Positions 46,047 to 55,761 of a stretch of DNA of 64,000 nt are shown here, piece after piece. A model generated the notes under the pieces. It searched no databases. It had not been told where the DNA came from and saw nothing but the letters and a program-made list of their open reading frames with translations. The first letter of the stretch is position 1. The number at the start of each line of letters is the position of its first letter. This DNA is from Candidatus Symbiopectobacterium sp. NZEC151 (GTDB lineage: Bacteria; Pseudomonadota; Gammaproteobacteria; Enterobacterales; Enterobacteriaceae), in contig NZ_JAGFPE010000003.1 of NCBI RefSeq assembly GCF_025962655.1, positions 124,001-188,000 on the forward strand, written 5' to 3'. The position numbers were made by a program, and so were the translations under genes.

Positions 46047-46934
46047 TCACAAAGAAGTTCGTGATGCGAGTTCACTCGGTTTATTCGGCCTTCGGTAAAT
46101 ATTTCTTCCGTTTTTCGTAACGCCAATAACATGGCCTCTGCTTTCAATTTTGTTGTTAGTCGCTTGATACACCTGAAAATCAAACCATGATATATAACTG
46201 ATTTCATCAATGGATATCATAATTTCAAGACCTTGTACTTTCCTCTTACTGACGCCCTGTACCGCAGCATTCCTTTTAACCTGTATTTCACCGGGGTAAG
46301 CGTTAGTAAAAGTAACTGATAAATTCTCTTTGTGCCGGTACCCTGACATTAGCGGAACGAATGAAATATGCTGATGTGGTCCCTGATTTTCCGTTGGCTC
46401 GCCAGCTCCATTGATTAAACCAACATATACTTTGTTTGATGAAAGCGTGAGCAACATTGGCCTTTTCGGTACTGATTCAATGGCATCCAGTAAAAGTATA
46501 TCACGTGAACCCTGAGAGTATGTTTTTCGTAATACTCGCGCTCTCATTGCCTGAGTTATATCGTTATAAACTTCGCGTTTGTAATAGCAACCACGTATGA
46601 AGTCCTTAACCCAAACGACCGAAACATAAAGCAAAGAAAAACATATTGATGTGGCTGATAATAAAATTAACCACATATAAACCCTGTCTATCTCTGGTTT
46701 AGATGTTACCTTAAAGATATTAATCATATCAGAAACAAGGCGGAAATCTGGGTAAAAATATTTGACGCCTGCCGCGATGATAACTGCTGCAACCAAGCAG
46801 AATGTGCCCAGAGCAGCAACCTTCATATAGAGCAGTTGACCTTCATGACGATACAAGCGGAAATAGTGGTATTGATTAGCGGTTATCATAATATAGCCGC
46901 TAACCAAGATAGGGATAATTAACAAGGCCAGCAA
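46047..46934 (-). CDS. Membrane protein of unknown function (295 aa)
   Basis: Three N-terminal membrane segments (LLIIPILVSGYIMITA; VAALGTFCLVAAVIIAAGV; MWLILLSATSICFSLLYVSVV), then a cytosolic domain of about 180 residues. That domain has small beta-type units (RPMLLTLSSNKVYVGLINGAG; LSVTFTNAYPGEI) and a YISWFDFQVYQA segment. The frame has only a TTG start (46934), well placed after AAGGA. Two bases after the upstream small gene, so co-transcribed. AT-rich and unlike its core neighbours; it resembles proteins of phage or defence islands but I cannot name a family. Confidence 0.75.
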   Translation of the reverse strand: MLALLIIPILVSGYIMITANQYHYFRLYRHEGQLLYMKVAALGTFCLVAAVIIAAGVKYFYPDFRLVSDMINIFKVTSKPEIDRVYMWLILLSATSICFSLLYVSVVWVKDFIRGCYYKREVYNDITQAMRARVLRKTYSQGSRDILLLDAIESVPKRPMLLTLSSNKVYVGLINGAGEPTENQGPHQHISFVPLMSGYRHKENLSVTFTNAYPGEIQVKRNAAVQGVSKRKVQGLEIMISIDEISYISWFDFQVYQATNNKIESRGHVIGVTKNGRNIYRRPNKPSELASRTSL

Positions 46935-46936
46935 TA

Positions 46937-47143
46937 CTATTTCCTTACAGTGGCAAGATCCTGTTTAACAATTGTAGCAGCAAGACGGCGCATCTCTTTA
47001 ACCTCAGGAAGTTCAGATATCTGCTGAGATGAGATGTAAACCCCACCACGTTTGTCAACCTGTGCTGACGCCGTAACATCTGTGCTATTAGCCTGAGGAT
47101 CGGAACAATTGTTACTCGTTTTTTTGCGAGAGAACCAAATTCC
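46937..47143 (-). CDS. Small hypothetical protein, 68 residues
   Basis: Begins MGIWFSRKKTSNNCSDPQA and carries GGVYISSQQISELPEVKEMR and a helical C-terminus. Start chosen at 47143, with AAGGAGGATGAC upstream; an in-frame extension to 47221 is less likely. First gene of a two-gene unit with the TTG-started membrane protein. No family recognised. Confidence 0.65.
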   Translation of the reverse strand, partial: GIWFSRKKTSNNCSDPQANSTDVTASAQVDKRGGVYISSQQISELPEVKEMRRLAATIVKQDLATVRK

Positions 47144-47375
47144 CATGTCATCCTCCTTAGCAAACATTGTGTTTACCTCTGGGGTAATCGTACTCAAAAA
47201 TGAGCAATGATGCAAAATCAATCAGAATGATTTTGCGCGGCGGTTAGCGCATCCATACGCGAGTATCTGCCTTCGGCATGGTAGTCGGGAGTAGACGTCG
47301 AGATAATCAGTATTTAGTGAAAGGCTGCGGTATCCGGGTTTGGTTGACTTTACTGGACATCGTGAGAAGTGTGTT

Positions 47376-47449
47376 TGGAGCGAGTGAAGGGAATCGAACC
47401 CTCGTATAGAGCTTGGGAAGCTCTCGTTCTACCATTGAACTACACTCGC
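47376..47449 (-). tRNA. glyU: tRNA-Gly (CCC)
   Basis: 74-base cloverleaf with encoded CCA. Acceptor GCGAGTG pairs with CACTCGC-type 3' arm, D arm TAGTTCAATGGTAGAACGA, anticodon loop TTCCCAA giving CCC, and T arm GAGGGTTCGATTCCCTT. Matches E. coli glyU except for the acceptor stem. It marks the edge of the accessory patch at 44.9-47.2 kb. Confidence 0.97.
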
Positions 47450-47531
47450 ATCAGGTGTGCGTTGGGCATTATAGCGCTATCCGCTTGCCGGGCAAGCAAA
47501 AACCCGGCGAAAGTGGTGGCGTATTGAGCGA

Positions 47532-48215
47532 TCAGTCAACGGTTGTCAGTGGGATCAGCAGCGTTTGGTAGCCGTGATAGATAACCTGCACGGAAAAATA
47601 GGCAAACAGCAGTGCCGAGATGACATAACAGTAAAAGGTCAGCCGCCCTTGCAGTGCCTGTCGGCCATACTTGATCATGCCGGCCAGAAACAGCGTCCAC
47701 AGCAATCCACCGATAAAGAAGCCGCTGAGAAACACGCTCACCATCAGCGTTGAGCCGTCCGTTGACTGCGCGATAATCGAGCCGCCAATCGCTGCAAACC
47801 ACAGCAGCGCGGTCGGTGATGCCAGCGCCATCCCCATGCCGCTCAGAAAGTCATAGCCGCGAAACCGTTTTGCCACCACCGGAACATCAGTCACATCGGC
47901 GTCCACGGGCGCTAACCGCTGCGTCTGATAATCACGCCAGGCCATGCGCGCCATGTTCCACGTCATCCACAGCAGAATCGCACCGCCGCCAATCCACAGC
48001 GCCCAGCGTACCGGCAGCGCGGTAAAGACAACCGCTAAGCCAAACGCAGAAAGTGCCGCGTAGACCAGATCGCCAAAACAGGAACCAAAGCCAATCATAA
48101 ACGCGGCGCGCGGCCCGTCACGCATACCCCGGTTAATGATCGCCGTATTCACCATCCCCAAATCCAGGCACAGCGAGAGGGAAAGCAAAATGCCATTTAG
48201 CACCACTAACAACAT
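47532..48215 (-). CDS. LysE/RhtB-family amino acid exporter
   Basis: 227-residue inner-membrane exporter with about six segments. The N-terminal LGMVNTAIINRGMRDGPRAAFMIGFGSCFGDLVYAALS contains the family G-x-D signature region, followed by a charged loop (DYQTQRLAPVDADV). Start at ATG 48215 (GGAG 11 bases upstream) or GTG 48224. Divergence from the AraC regulator is not seen; both read on the minus strand, with the regulator 67 bases upstream, so it may control this exporter. Confidence 0.88.
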   Translation of the reverse strand: MLLVVLNGILLSLSLCLDLGMVNTAIINRGMRDGPRAAFMIGFGSCFGDLVYAALSAFGLAVVFTALPVRWALWIGGGAILLWMTWNMARMAWRDYQTQRLAPVDADVTDVPVVAKRFRGYDFLSGMGMALASPTALLWFAAIGGSIIAQSTDGSTLMVSVFLSGFFIGGLLWTLFLAGMIKYGRQALQGRLTFYCYVISALLFAYFSVQVIYHGYQTLLIPLTTVD

Positions 48216-48282
48216 AACCGCCACAGCTCCGCAGACATCAACAATAAACGCAAGTCTACGGGGTCGATGACAGGACGTATTG

Positions 48283-49050
48283 TCAGAAATTGATACGCTG
48301 AAAACGCCCCGGCGTCATGGCATTAAAGCGGTTGAAGGTTTTGGTGAAGTGCGCCTGATCGGCAAAGCCAAGACTAAGGGCAACCTCAGTGATGCTCATG
48401 CCCTGACGCAGCAGCTCACGGGCCTTGCCGATACGGCGCTGCATCAACCAGGCCAACGGCGGCATACCGGCTTCCTGATGAAAACTGCGCACCAGATGCG
48501 CCACGGTAATGTGTTCATCACGCGCCAACGCATCCAGATTGGGCGGCTCTGCGAGGCAATCGAGTAAACGCGCCTTGATGCGTTTGACTCTGCCGCCCTC
48601 GCTAACCATTTTTAACGGCGCAGGGCTGCCCATGTCGTTGTCCATCAACGCGGCCAATAGCAGCACCAGCCGCTCCTGATACATCTCGCCATCGCCCGGC
48701 TCATCGCTGGGGCTTGCCAATAGTTTCAACTGTTGCGCCAGAGCGGGAGTCTGTTGCACCCCTTGTGCAAACCGAAAGGTGCGGCCAAAGAAATGCTCGA
48801 AAGCGCCGGGTTGTACGTAGAGCGAAGCACATTGCCAGCGCCCATCGCTGTTATCACCGCTTTGTAGCTGATGCGGATTGTAGGTGGTCACCATCTGGGG
48901 ATCGACATCAAAGGTGTTGCCATCCAGCCAGACATGCTCCACGCCGTTGAGGTTGGCGCTAATCACATATTCATCATGGGTATGGCGTGGAAATCCGCCG
49001 GTATTTTCTAACAACGCCAGTTCAAACCAGCCATCACGATAGGTAATCAT
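48283..49050 (-). CDS. AraC-family transcriptional regulator
   Basis: 255 residues. The N-terminal AraC-type cupin (about 1-140) has FPRHTHDEYVISANLNG, a ligand-pocket His pair. The C-terminal double helix-turn-helix (about 165-250) has NLDALARDEHITVAHLVRSFHQEAGMPP and ITEVALSLGFADQAHFTKTFNRFNAMTPGRF. It is the type often paired with LysE exporters, and the exporter follows directly. Confidence 0.93.
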   Translation of the reverse strand: MITYRDGWFELALLENTGGFPRHTHDEYVISANLNGVEHVWLDGNTFDVDPQMVTTYNPHQLQSGDNSDGRWQCASLYVQPGAFEHFFGRTFRFAQGVQQTPALAQQLKLLASPSDEPGDGEMYQERLVLLLAALMDNDMGSPAPLKMVSEGGRVKRIKARLLDCLAEPPNLDALARDEHITVAHLVRSFHQEAGMPPLAWLMQRRIGKARELLRQGMSITEVALSLGFADQAHFTKTFNRFNAMTPGRFQRINF

Positions 49051-49134
49051 GGAGCCACTTCCCCCCGAAACAGAAGCGTGACGGTAGCATTTTTCTCTGT
49101 GGGTTTACCAGCATGACTCGCGGGATGATTAGGG

Positions 49135-49165
49135 ATAAAAAAACCCCATGCAAGCATGGGGTTTA
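49135..49165 (-). terminator. Terminator of lysS
   Basis: AAACCCCATGC-TT-GCATGGGGTTT on the minus strand, followed by a T run. It ends 26 bases after the lysS stop. Confidence 0.9.
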
Positions 49166-49190
49166 TTACGCATCCGTCGTTCGAAGAAGC

Positions 49191-50708
49191 TTACTTCTGC
49201 GGACGCATCGCCGGGAACAGGATGACGTCACGAATGGTGTGGCTGTTGGTAAACAGCATCACCATACGGTCGATACCAATGCCCAGACCCGCAGTTGGCG
49301 GCAGGCCGTGTTCCAGCGCGGTGACGTAGTCTTCGTCATAGAACATGGCTTCGTCGTCGCCCGCGTCTTTGGCGCGTACCTGATCGGCAAAGCGCTCTGC
49401 CTGATCTTCTGCGTCGTTCAACTCGGAGAAGCCGTTACCGATTTCACGTCCACCAATAAAGAACTCGAAACGATCGGTGATTTCCGGGTTGTCATCATTA
49501 CGACGCGCCAGCGGTGAAACTTCCGCCGGATATTCGGTGATAAAGGTCGGTTGGATCAGATTTGCTTCTGCGGTTTCTTCAAAGATCTCGGTCACGATAC
49601 GGCCCAGACCCCAGCCTTTCTCGATCTTGATTCCCAGAGATGTCGCGATGGCCGATGCTTTATCGAAATCGTCGAGATCCGCCACGTTGGTTTCCGGGCG
49701 ATATTTGCAGATCGCCTCGCGCATGGTCAGCTTCTCAAACGGTTTGCCAAAATCAAACGTCTGATCGCCGTAAGGCACCGTGGTGCTGCCCAGCACGTCT
49801 TGCGTCAGGGTGCGGAACAGGCTCTCGGTCAACTCGATGAGATCTTTATAATCGGCATAGGCCATATAAAGTTCCATCATGGTGAATTCCGGGTTGTGAC
49901 GCGGCGAAACCCCTTCGTTACGGAAGTTACGGTTAATTTCGAACACACGCTCAAAACCACCGACCACCAGACGCTTCAGGTACAGTTCCGGCGCAATACG
50001 CAGATACATGTCAATATCCAGCGCATTATGGTGAGTCACAAAAGGACGTGCGGAAGCACCACCGGGGATCACCTGCATCATCGGGGTTTCAACTTCCATA
50101 AACCCACGCTCCACCATGAAACGGCGGATACCGGACATGATCTGTGAACGCACGCGGAAGGTGTTGCGCGATTCGTCGTTGGCGATCAGATCCAGATAGC
50201 GTTGACGATAACGGGTTTCCTGATCCGCCAGACCGTGGAATTTGTCCGGCAGCGGGCGCAGCGCCTTGGTCAGCAGACGCAGTTCAGTACAATGGATGGA
50301 AAGCTCACCGGTCTTGGTTTTGAACACCTTGCCGCGCGCGCCCAGGATATCGCCCAGATCCCATTTTTTGAACTGCTCGTTATAGATGCCTTCCGCCAGA
50401 TCGTCACGCGCCACGTACAGCTGAATGCGGCCACCCACATCCTGTAACGTCACGAACGAGGCTTTACCCATAATGCGGCGCGTCATCATACGACCCGCCA
50501 CGGTCACTTCGATGCCCAGCGCTTCCAGCTCTTCGTTTTCTTTATCGTCGTAAGCGGCGTGCAGCGCATCAGAAGTGGAATCACGGCGGAAATCATTAGG
50601 AAATGCGATACCGTGTTCACGCAGCGCCGACAGTTTTTCGCGGCGCGCTTTCAATTCGTTGTTCAGATCCAGCGCCTGATCGGCACCCTGTGATTGTGAC
50701 TCAGCCAT
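49191..50708 (-). CDS. lysS: Lysyl-tRNA synthetase LysS
   Basis: Class IIb synthetase, 505 residues. The N-terminal OB fold holds [25 protein letters not shown]. Motif 1 is in [16 protein letters not shown], motif 2 is [25 protein letters not shown], and motif 3 is [12 protein letters not shown]. It lies directly after prfB, the conserved enterobacterial pair. Confidence 0.97.
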   Translation of the reverse strand: MAESQSQGADQALDLNNELKARREKLSALREHGIAFPNDFRRDSTSDALHAAYDDKENEELEALGIEVTVAGRMMTRRIMGKASFVTLQDVGGRIQLYVARDDLAEGIYNEQFKKWDLGDILGARGKVFKTKTGELSIHCTELRLLTKALRPLPDKFHGLADQETRYRQRYLDLIANDESRNTFRVRSQIMSGIRRFMVERGFMEVETPMMQVIPGGASARPFVTHHNALDIDMYLRIAPELYLKRLVVGGFERVFEINRNFRNEGVSPRHNPEFTMMELYMAYADYKDLIELTESLFRTLTQDVLGSTTVPYGDQTFDFGKPFEKLTMREAICKYRPETNVADLDDFDKASAIATSLGIKIEKGWGLGRIVTEIFEETAEANLIQPTFITEYPAEVSPLARRNDDNPEITDRFEFFIGGREIGNGFSELNDAEDQAERFADQVRAKDAGDDEAMFYDEDYVTALEHGLPPTAGLGIGIDRMVMLFTNSHTIRDVILFPAMRPQK

Positions 50709-50716
50709 GTGACTTG

Positions 50717-51815
50717 TTATAACCCCGCTTTTAAACTTGCTTCAATAAATCGGTCCAGATCGCCATCCAGCACGGCCTGGGTATTACGCGTTTCCACCCC
50801 GGTGCGCAGGTCTTTGATTCGGGAATCATCCAGTACGTAGGAACGAATCTGGCTGCCCCAACCGATATCGGACTTGTTGTCTTCCAGCACCTGCTTCTCA
50901 GCGTTTTTCTTTTGCATCTCAAACTCGTACAGCTTCGCTTTCAGCTGTTTCATCGCTTGATCTTTGTTCTTATGCTGTGAACGGTCGTTCTGACACTGGG
51001 TAACAATGTTGGTGGGTAAGTGGGTAATACGCACCGCAGATTCGGTACGGTTAACGTGCTGTCCACCAGCACCGGAGGCGCGATACACATCAATTCGCAG
51101 ATCTGCCGGGTTGATTTCGATATCAATATCGTCATCCACTTCCGGATAGACAAACGCGGAACTGAATGAGGTGTGACGGCGACCACCGGAGTCAAACGGG
51201 CTTTTACGCACCAAACGGTGCACCCCGGTTTCGGTACGCAACCAGCCAAAGGCATAGTCACCGATAATCTTGATGGTGGCCGATTTGAGGCCCGCGACTT
51301 CCCCTTCAGACTCTTCAATCACTTCAGTCTTAAAGCCTTTGCTCTCGGCCCAACGCAGGTACATGCGCAGCAGCATGCTGGCCCAGTCTTGCGCTTCGGT
51401 CCCGCCGGAGCCGGATTGAATATCGAGGTAGCAGTCGGCGCTGTCGTATTCGCCGGAGAACATGCGGCGGAACTCAAGCTGTGCCAGCTTGGCTTCCAGC
51501 CCATCCACTTCGGTGATGGTGTCGTTAAACGTCTCTTCGTCGTCCTCTTCCACTGCCAGTTCGAGCAGGCCGGAAACGTCTTCCAGTCCCTGCGTCATCT
51601 GATCGATGGTATCGACGATCGCTTCCAGCGAGGAGCGCTCTTTACCCAGCGCTTGTGCGCGCTCAGGTTCATTCCAGACGTCGGGCTGTTCCAGCTCGGC
51701 GTTTACTTCTTCCAGGCGTTCTTTCTTGGCATCGTAGTCAAAGATACCCCCTCAGAACAGCTGTCCGGTCAGACAGGTCCTGAATGCGGTTTTTTACCGG
51801 ATTAATTTCAAACAT
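50717..51815 (-). CDS. prfB: Peptide chain release factor 2 (programmed frameshift)
   Basis: RF2, 365 residues after frameshifting. The first 25 codons end in an in-frame UGA; a +1 shift continues into the main frame. The stop-codon recognition tripeptide SPF occurs in [13 protein letters not shown], and the catalytic GGQ in [14 protein letters not shown]. Start at ATG 51815, [14 protein letters not shown]. Followed after eight bases by lysS. Confidence 0.97.
51737..51752 (-). other. prfB +1 programmed frameshift site
   Basis: AGG GGG TAT CTT TGA C, the standard RF2 autoregulation site with the internal AGGGGG Shine-Dalgarno-like sequence three bases before the slippery CTT. Confidence 0.97.
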
Positions 51816-51939
51816 GATTAGCGTCTTACGTTAGCCGTCAAGCGACGGAGAAAAATGGATATAAACCGGTTATTCTAGCGGAATACACCCCAGGTTTATA
51901 GCCGTCTGGCGCAATTTTACCCATACGGACGATGACTCG

Positions 51940-53673
51940 CTACACCGGCCACAAATGCTGTATCAACAATTGCACGCTGCGTTTACCGCGAAACTCGTTA
52001 ACTTCAAGGCGGTAGGCCAGTTCCGCCTCGCGAATGCTACTGTCGGGCCAGCAACGGGTATCCACGTTAAACGCGATACCGTCCAGCAGCGGCCCGCCGT
52101 TGACCGGCTCCAGCATCAGCTTCAGATGGCGCTCTTTCAACAGCTTCTGCTGCAAGATACGAAAACGCCCGTCAAACGTGGGTTCAGGAAACGCTTGTCC
52201 CCACGGCCCGGCATCGCGCAGCATCTCTGCCGTCACCAGATTCAGCTCGGTTTGTATCAGTTCGCCGTCAGACCAGATAACCCCTTCCAGATGTGATTCA
52301 TCCAGCCACTCGCCGACCAGTTCACCAAAGCGCTCACGGAAAGTATCAAACTGATGTTCTTCCAGCGATAGCCCCGCCGCCATCGCGTGGCCGCCAAATT
52401 TAACCATCAGCCCCGGATAGCGGGTGTCCAGTCGCTCCAGCGCATCGCGCAAGTGCAGACCGGGAATCGAACGACCAGAGCCTTTGAGTACCCCTTCGCC
52501 CGCCGGTGCAAACGCGATCACCGGGCGATGGAAACGCTCTTTAAGCCGCGATGCTAAAATACCGACCACGCCCTGATGCCATTCGGGATGATACATGGCG
52601 ATTCCCAGCGGCAGTTGTTCAAGGCCGTGCTCCAGCTTTTCGCACAGTTGCATGGCTTCCGCCTGCATCTCCTGCTCGATTTCACGCCGCGCCAGATTGA
52701 GCGCATCAAGATCGCTGGCCTGCATCCGCGCGTCGACGATGTCATCACACAGCAGCAGCGCCACGCCAATCGACATATCATCCAAACGTCCTGCCGCATT
52801 GAGACGTGGCCCAATCGCAAAACCCAGATCGCTTGCCACCAGTTGGCTGGCATCGCGGTTGGCGATTTCCAGCAAGGCACGAATGCCTGGGCGACACTTG
52901 CCGGCACGAATACGATTCAACCCTTGCGACACCAGAATACGGTTGTTGGCATCAAGTGGCACCACGTCGGCCACCGTGCCTAACGCCACCAAATCGAGCA
53001 GTTCGGCCAGTTTCGGTTCCGCCAACCCTTTCTGGCTAAACCAGCCGCTGTCGCGCAGACGCACAAACAGCGCCATCATCAGGTAAAACGTCACACCGAC
53101 GCCGGCCAGCGATTTGGAAGGAAAGGCGCAGTCGCGCAGATTGGGGTTAATCATGGCATCGGCGGCGGGCAGCGTTTCCCCCGGCAGGTGATGGTCGGTC
53201 ACCAACACTTGAATACCGCGCTGATGCGCATCATCCACGCCAGCATGGGATGAAATGCCGTTATCCACCGTCAGGATCAGCTCTGCACCCAGCTTCTCGG
53301 CCTGCACCACCACTTCCGGGCTCAGGCCATAGCCATCTTCAAAGCGGTTCGGCACCAGATAGGTCACCCGGCTACCGCCCATGCTGCGCAGCGCCAGCAC
53401 AGCCAGCGCGGTACTGGTCGCGCCGTCGGCATCAAAATCACCGACCACGACGATGCGCCGTTGTTCTGCCAGCGCCTGTTGCAGCAACACCACCGCATCG
53501 TCAATGCCATCAAGCAGGCGATAATCAAGCAGGCCGCGCAGGCTGCGATCCAGTTCCTGGCCCTCGGTGACGCCGCGCTGCGCATACAGCCGACGTAGTA
53601 ACGGAGGAAGCGTTGCGGGAAGCCCAGAGCCTTCCGCCAGAGGACGCCGGCGGAGTATGGTTTTTAATTCCAC
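51940..53673 (-). CDS. recJ: Single-stranded-DNA exonuclease RecJ
   Basis: 5'-3' exonuclease of recombination and mismatch repair, 577 residues, full length. DHH-family motifs: VVVGDFDADGATSTAL, LTVDNGISSHAG, VLVTDHHLPGETLP, and MVKFGGHAMAAGLSLE in the DHHA1 domain. Follows dsbC as in E. coli. Confidence 0.97.
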   Translation of the reverse strand: MELKTILRRRPLAEGSGLPATLPPLLRRLYAQRGVTEGQELDRSLRGLLDYRLLDGIDDAVVLLQQALAEQRRIVVVGDFDADGATSTALAVLALRSMGGSRVTYLVPNRFEDGYGLSPEVVVQAEKLGAELILTVDNGISSHAGVDDAHQRGIQVLVTDHHLPGETLPAADAMINPNLRDCAFPSKSLAGVGVTFYLMMALFVRLRDSGWFSQKGLAEPKLAELLDLVALGTVADVVPLDANNRILVSQGLNRIRAGKCRPGIRALLEIANRDASQLVASDLGFAIGPRLNAAGRLDDMSIGVALLLCDDIVDARMQASDLDALNLARREIEQEMQAEAMQLCEKLEHGLEQLPLGIAMYHPEWHQGVVGILASRLKERFHRPVIAFAPAGEGVLKGSGRSIPGLHLRDALERLDTRYPGLMVKFGGHAMAAGLSLEEHQFDTFRERFGELVGEWLDESHLEGVIWSDGELIQTELNLVTAEMLRDAGPWGQAFPEPTFDGRFRILQQKLLKERHLKLMLEPVNGGPLLDGIAFNVDTRCWPDSSIREAELAYRLEVNEFRGKRSVQLLIQHLWPV

Positions 53674-53747
53674 TTTATTTTCAATTCCACTGCATAACGG
53701 AGTGCATCACACGTTATCGCTTTTCAATGGGACAACCTGACTGCGAT

Positions 53748-54464
53748 TTATGCGCCCGGTTTGGCCGCAGCCCGATGTGCGTTCAGCATGGCTAACATCT
53801 CTTTGGGTGCCTGATACCCCGGTACCACGGTGCCGTCCTCCAGCACAATCGCGGGTGTACCCTGCACGCCGAACTGAACGCCCAGCTCGTAATGGGCACC
53901 GATATCGGTTTTACAGGTTGCCGGGGAGATAGCTTCGCCGCGCGACGCGGCGTCATACGCCTTGTTACGGTTAGCGGTACACCAGATAGACTGCATGTCC
54001 TTTTCCGTCGGTGAATTCAGCCCCTGACGCGGGAAAGCCAGATAACGGATGGTGATGCCCAAATCGTTGTAGTCTTTCATCTGCTCGTGCAGTTTGTGGC
54101 AGTAACCGCAGGTGATATCAGTGAAAACGGTAATCACATGTTTTTCCTGCGCCGCTTTATAGACGATCATTTGATCCTGCAAGGCATCCAGTTTTCCTTT
54201 CAGAATCTGGTTGGTCACGTTCACCGGCGTGCCGCTGTCCAATGCGTAAAGCGGCCCTTGCAGCAGATGTTTGCCATCTTCCGTTACGTAGAGCACACCG
54301 CTTTCCGTCAGCACGGTTTTAAGACCAGCGACGGGCGCAGGCTGGATATCCATTTTTTCAATACCCAGTTTGGTCAGTGTCTGTTTAATCGCCGCATCAT
54401 CGGCGTGTACTGCGCTACTCGTCGCCGCGAGCAGTAAAGAAAGCGCCATTAGCCCTTTTTTCAT
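53748..54464 (-). CDS. dsbC: Periplasmic disulfide isomerase DsbC
   Basis: 238 residues. Signal peptide MKKGLMALSLLLAATSSAVHA, N-terminal dimerisation domain to about residue 80, then the thioredoxin-fold domain with the active site TDITCGYCHKLHEQM and a second Cys pair (WCTANRN...ATCKTD). cis-Pro loop GVQGTPAIV. Confidence 0.97.
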   Translation of the reverse strand: MKKGLMALSLLLAATSSAVHADDAAIKQTLTKLGIEKMDIQPAPVAGLKTVLTESGVLYVTEDGKHLLQGPLYALDSGTPVNVTNQILKGKLDALQDQMIVYKAAQEKHVITVFTDITCGYCHKLHEQMKDYNDLGITIRYLAFPRQGLNSPTEKDMQSIWCTANRNKAYDAASRGEAISPATCKTDIGAHYELGVQFGVQGTPAIVLEDGTVVPGYQAPKEMLAMLNAHRAAAKPGA

Positions 54465-54542
54465 CGTATTCAGTCCCGTTCATGGTGTATTCCGCCTGTA
54501 AAGGGCGCGTTCAGCCGTCTGGCCCTTATGTCGCCTGCAATG

Positions 54543-55442
54543 TCAGGCGCGCGGATGATGCTGTTGATGCAACTGCTTCAGCCGTTCAGTGGCAACGTGT
54601 GTGTAAATTTGCGTTGTTGAAAGATCGCTATGCCCCAACAACATCTGTACGACACGCAAATCAGCCCCGTGGTTCAGCAAGTGCGTAGCGAATGCATGGC
54701 GTAAAACATGCGGTGAAAGCTTCTCACTGTCAATGGATGCCAGCACGGCATAGTGTTTGATACGGTGCCAAAAGGTTTGGCGCGTCATCTGCTGCGCTCT
54801 CGAGCTTGGAAACAGCACATCAAGCGTTTGTCCGTGCAGCAGCCAGGGCCTGCCGTGCTCAAGGTAGCGCTCCAGCCAATAAATGGCCTCTTCCCCCAGC
54901 GGCACCAGCCGTTCTTTATTGCCTTTACCAATCACCCGCACCACGCCCTGGCGCAAACTGACATCTGCGATGGTCAGCCCTACCAGCTCCGAGACGCGCA
55001 GCCCGGTGGCATACAGCACCTCAAGCATGGCCTTATCGCGCAGTTCAAGCGGTTCATCGACACAGGGCGCTTGCAGCAACGCATTCACCTGCGCCTCGCT
55101 GAGATCTTTGGGCAAGCGCTGGGGCAATTTGGGAGAGGACAATACCGCGCTGGGATCGTCGCTACGCCGTTTTTCCCGATATAAATACTGAAAAAAGCGA
55201 CGCATGGCACTCAGCAAACGCGCTGAACTGGTCGCTTTGTATCCCCCTTCCACGCGTTCGGCAAGATACGCTTGCAGATCCAGTGCCTGCACCTGCACTA
55301 AATCACTGTCAGCATGCTCCAGCCAATCAGCCAGTGCAGTTAAATCTCGCCGGTAAGAGGTCAGCGTGTTATCAGCCAGGTTTCGCTCCAGCCACATAGC
55401 TTCAAGAAACTGTTCAATGTGTGCCCGATCCTGTGCTTGCAT
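54543..55442 (-). CDS. xerD: Tyrosine recombinase XerD
   Basis: 299-residue chromosome-dimer recombinase acting at dif with XerC. Catalytic set: Arg in ATGLRVSELVGL, Lys in GKGNKERLVPLG, His-Arg in SPHVLRHAFATHLL, His in LLGHSDLSTTQIYTH with the nucleophilic Tyr. Standard length, core gene and not an element integrase. Confidence 0.97.
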   Translation of the reverse strand: MQAQDRAHIEQFLEAMWLERNLADNTLTSYRRDLTALADWLEHADSDLVQVQALDLQAYLAERVEGGYKATSSARLLSAMRRFFQYLYREKRRSDDPSAVLSSPKLPQRLPKDLSEAQVNALLQAPCVDEPLELRDKAMLEVLYATGLRVSELVGLTIADVSLRQGVVRVIGKGNKERLVPLGEEAIYWLERYLEHGRPWLLHGQTLDVLFPSSRAQQMTRQTFWHRIKHYAVLASIDSEKLSPHVLRHAFATHLLNHGADLRVVQMLLGHSDLSTTQIYTHVATERLKQLHQQHHPRA

Positions 55443-55695
55443 ACGCTTCTCCTCGCTGAACGGCGTGCAGGGTAAAACCCTGTGGTTATTATGCCCGAAG
55501 TGACGATAAAAGGGGCAGGATCATCACCTGAATTCGCGCCGCCGATTTTTTATGCAAATTTATTTTATGCTGTGTTATTCGCCGCTCTGCACTACAAAAT
55601 AGGGTAAAGCATAACTTATCTCACAGGAAGTATTTACAATCGCGCAACTCACCAAAGCAGGCTCTGTAGCCGCTTTTACGCTTTTTGGGCTAGCA

Positions 55696-55725
55696 TTGAA
55701 ATGCTTTTTTTTCTGTGACTAGAAT
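55696..55725 (+). promoter_or_regulatory. Candidate promoter of yhjE
   Basis: TTGAAA and TAGAAT with an 18-base spacer, about 37 bases before the yhjE ATG. The rest of the 319-base gap between divergent xerD and yhjE shows no gene. Confidence 0.5.
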
Positions 55726-55761
55726 GACAGTTCTGTCGATAAAAAAAGATAATAGAGTCCT

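Noticed and set aside
54543..55442. Mobile-element integrase
   Set aside because: The tyrosine recombinase is the core XerD in its normal operon.
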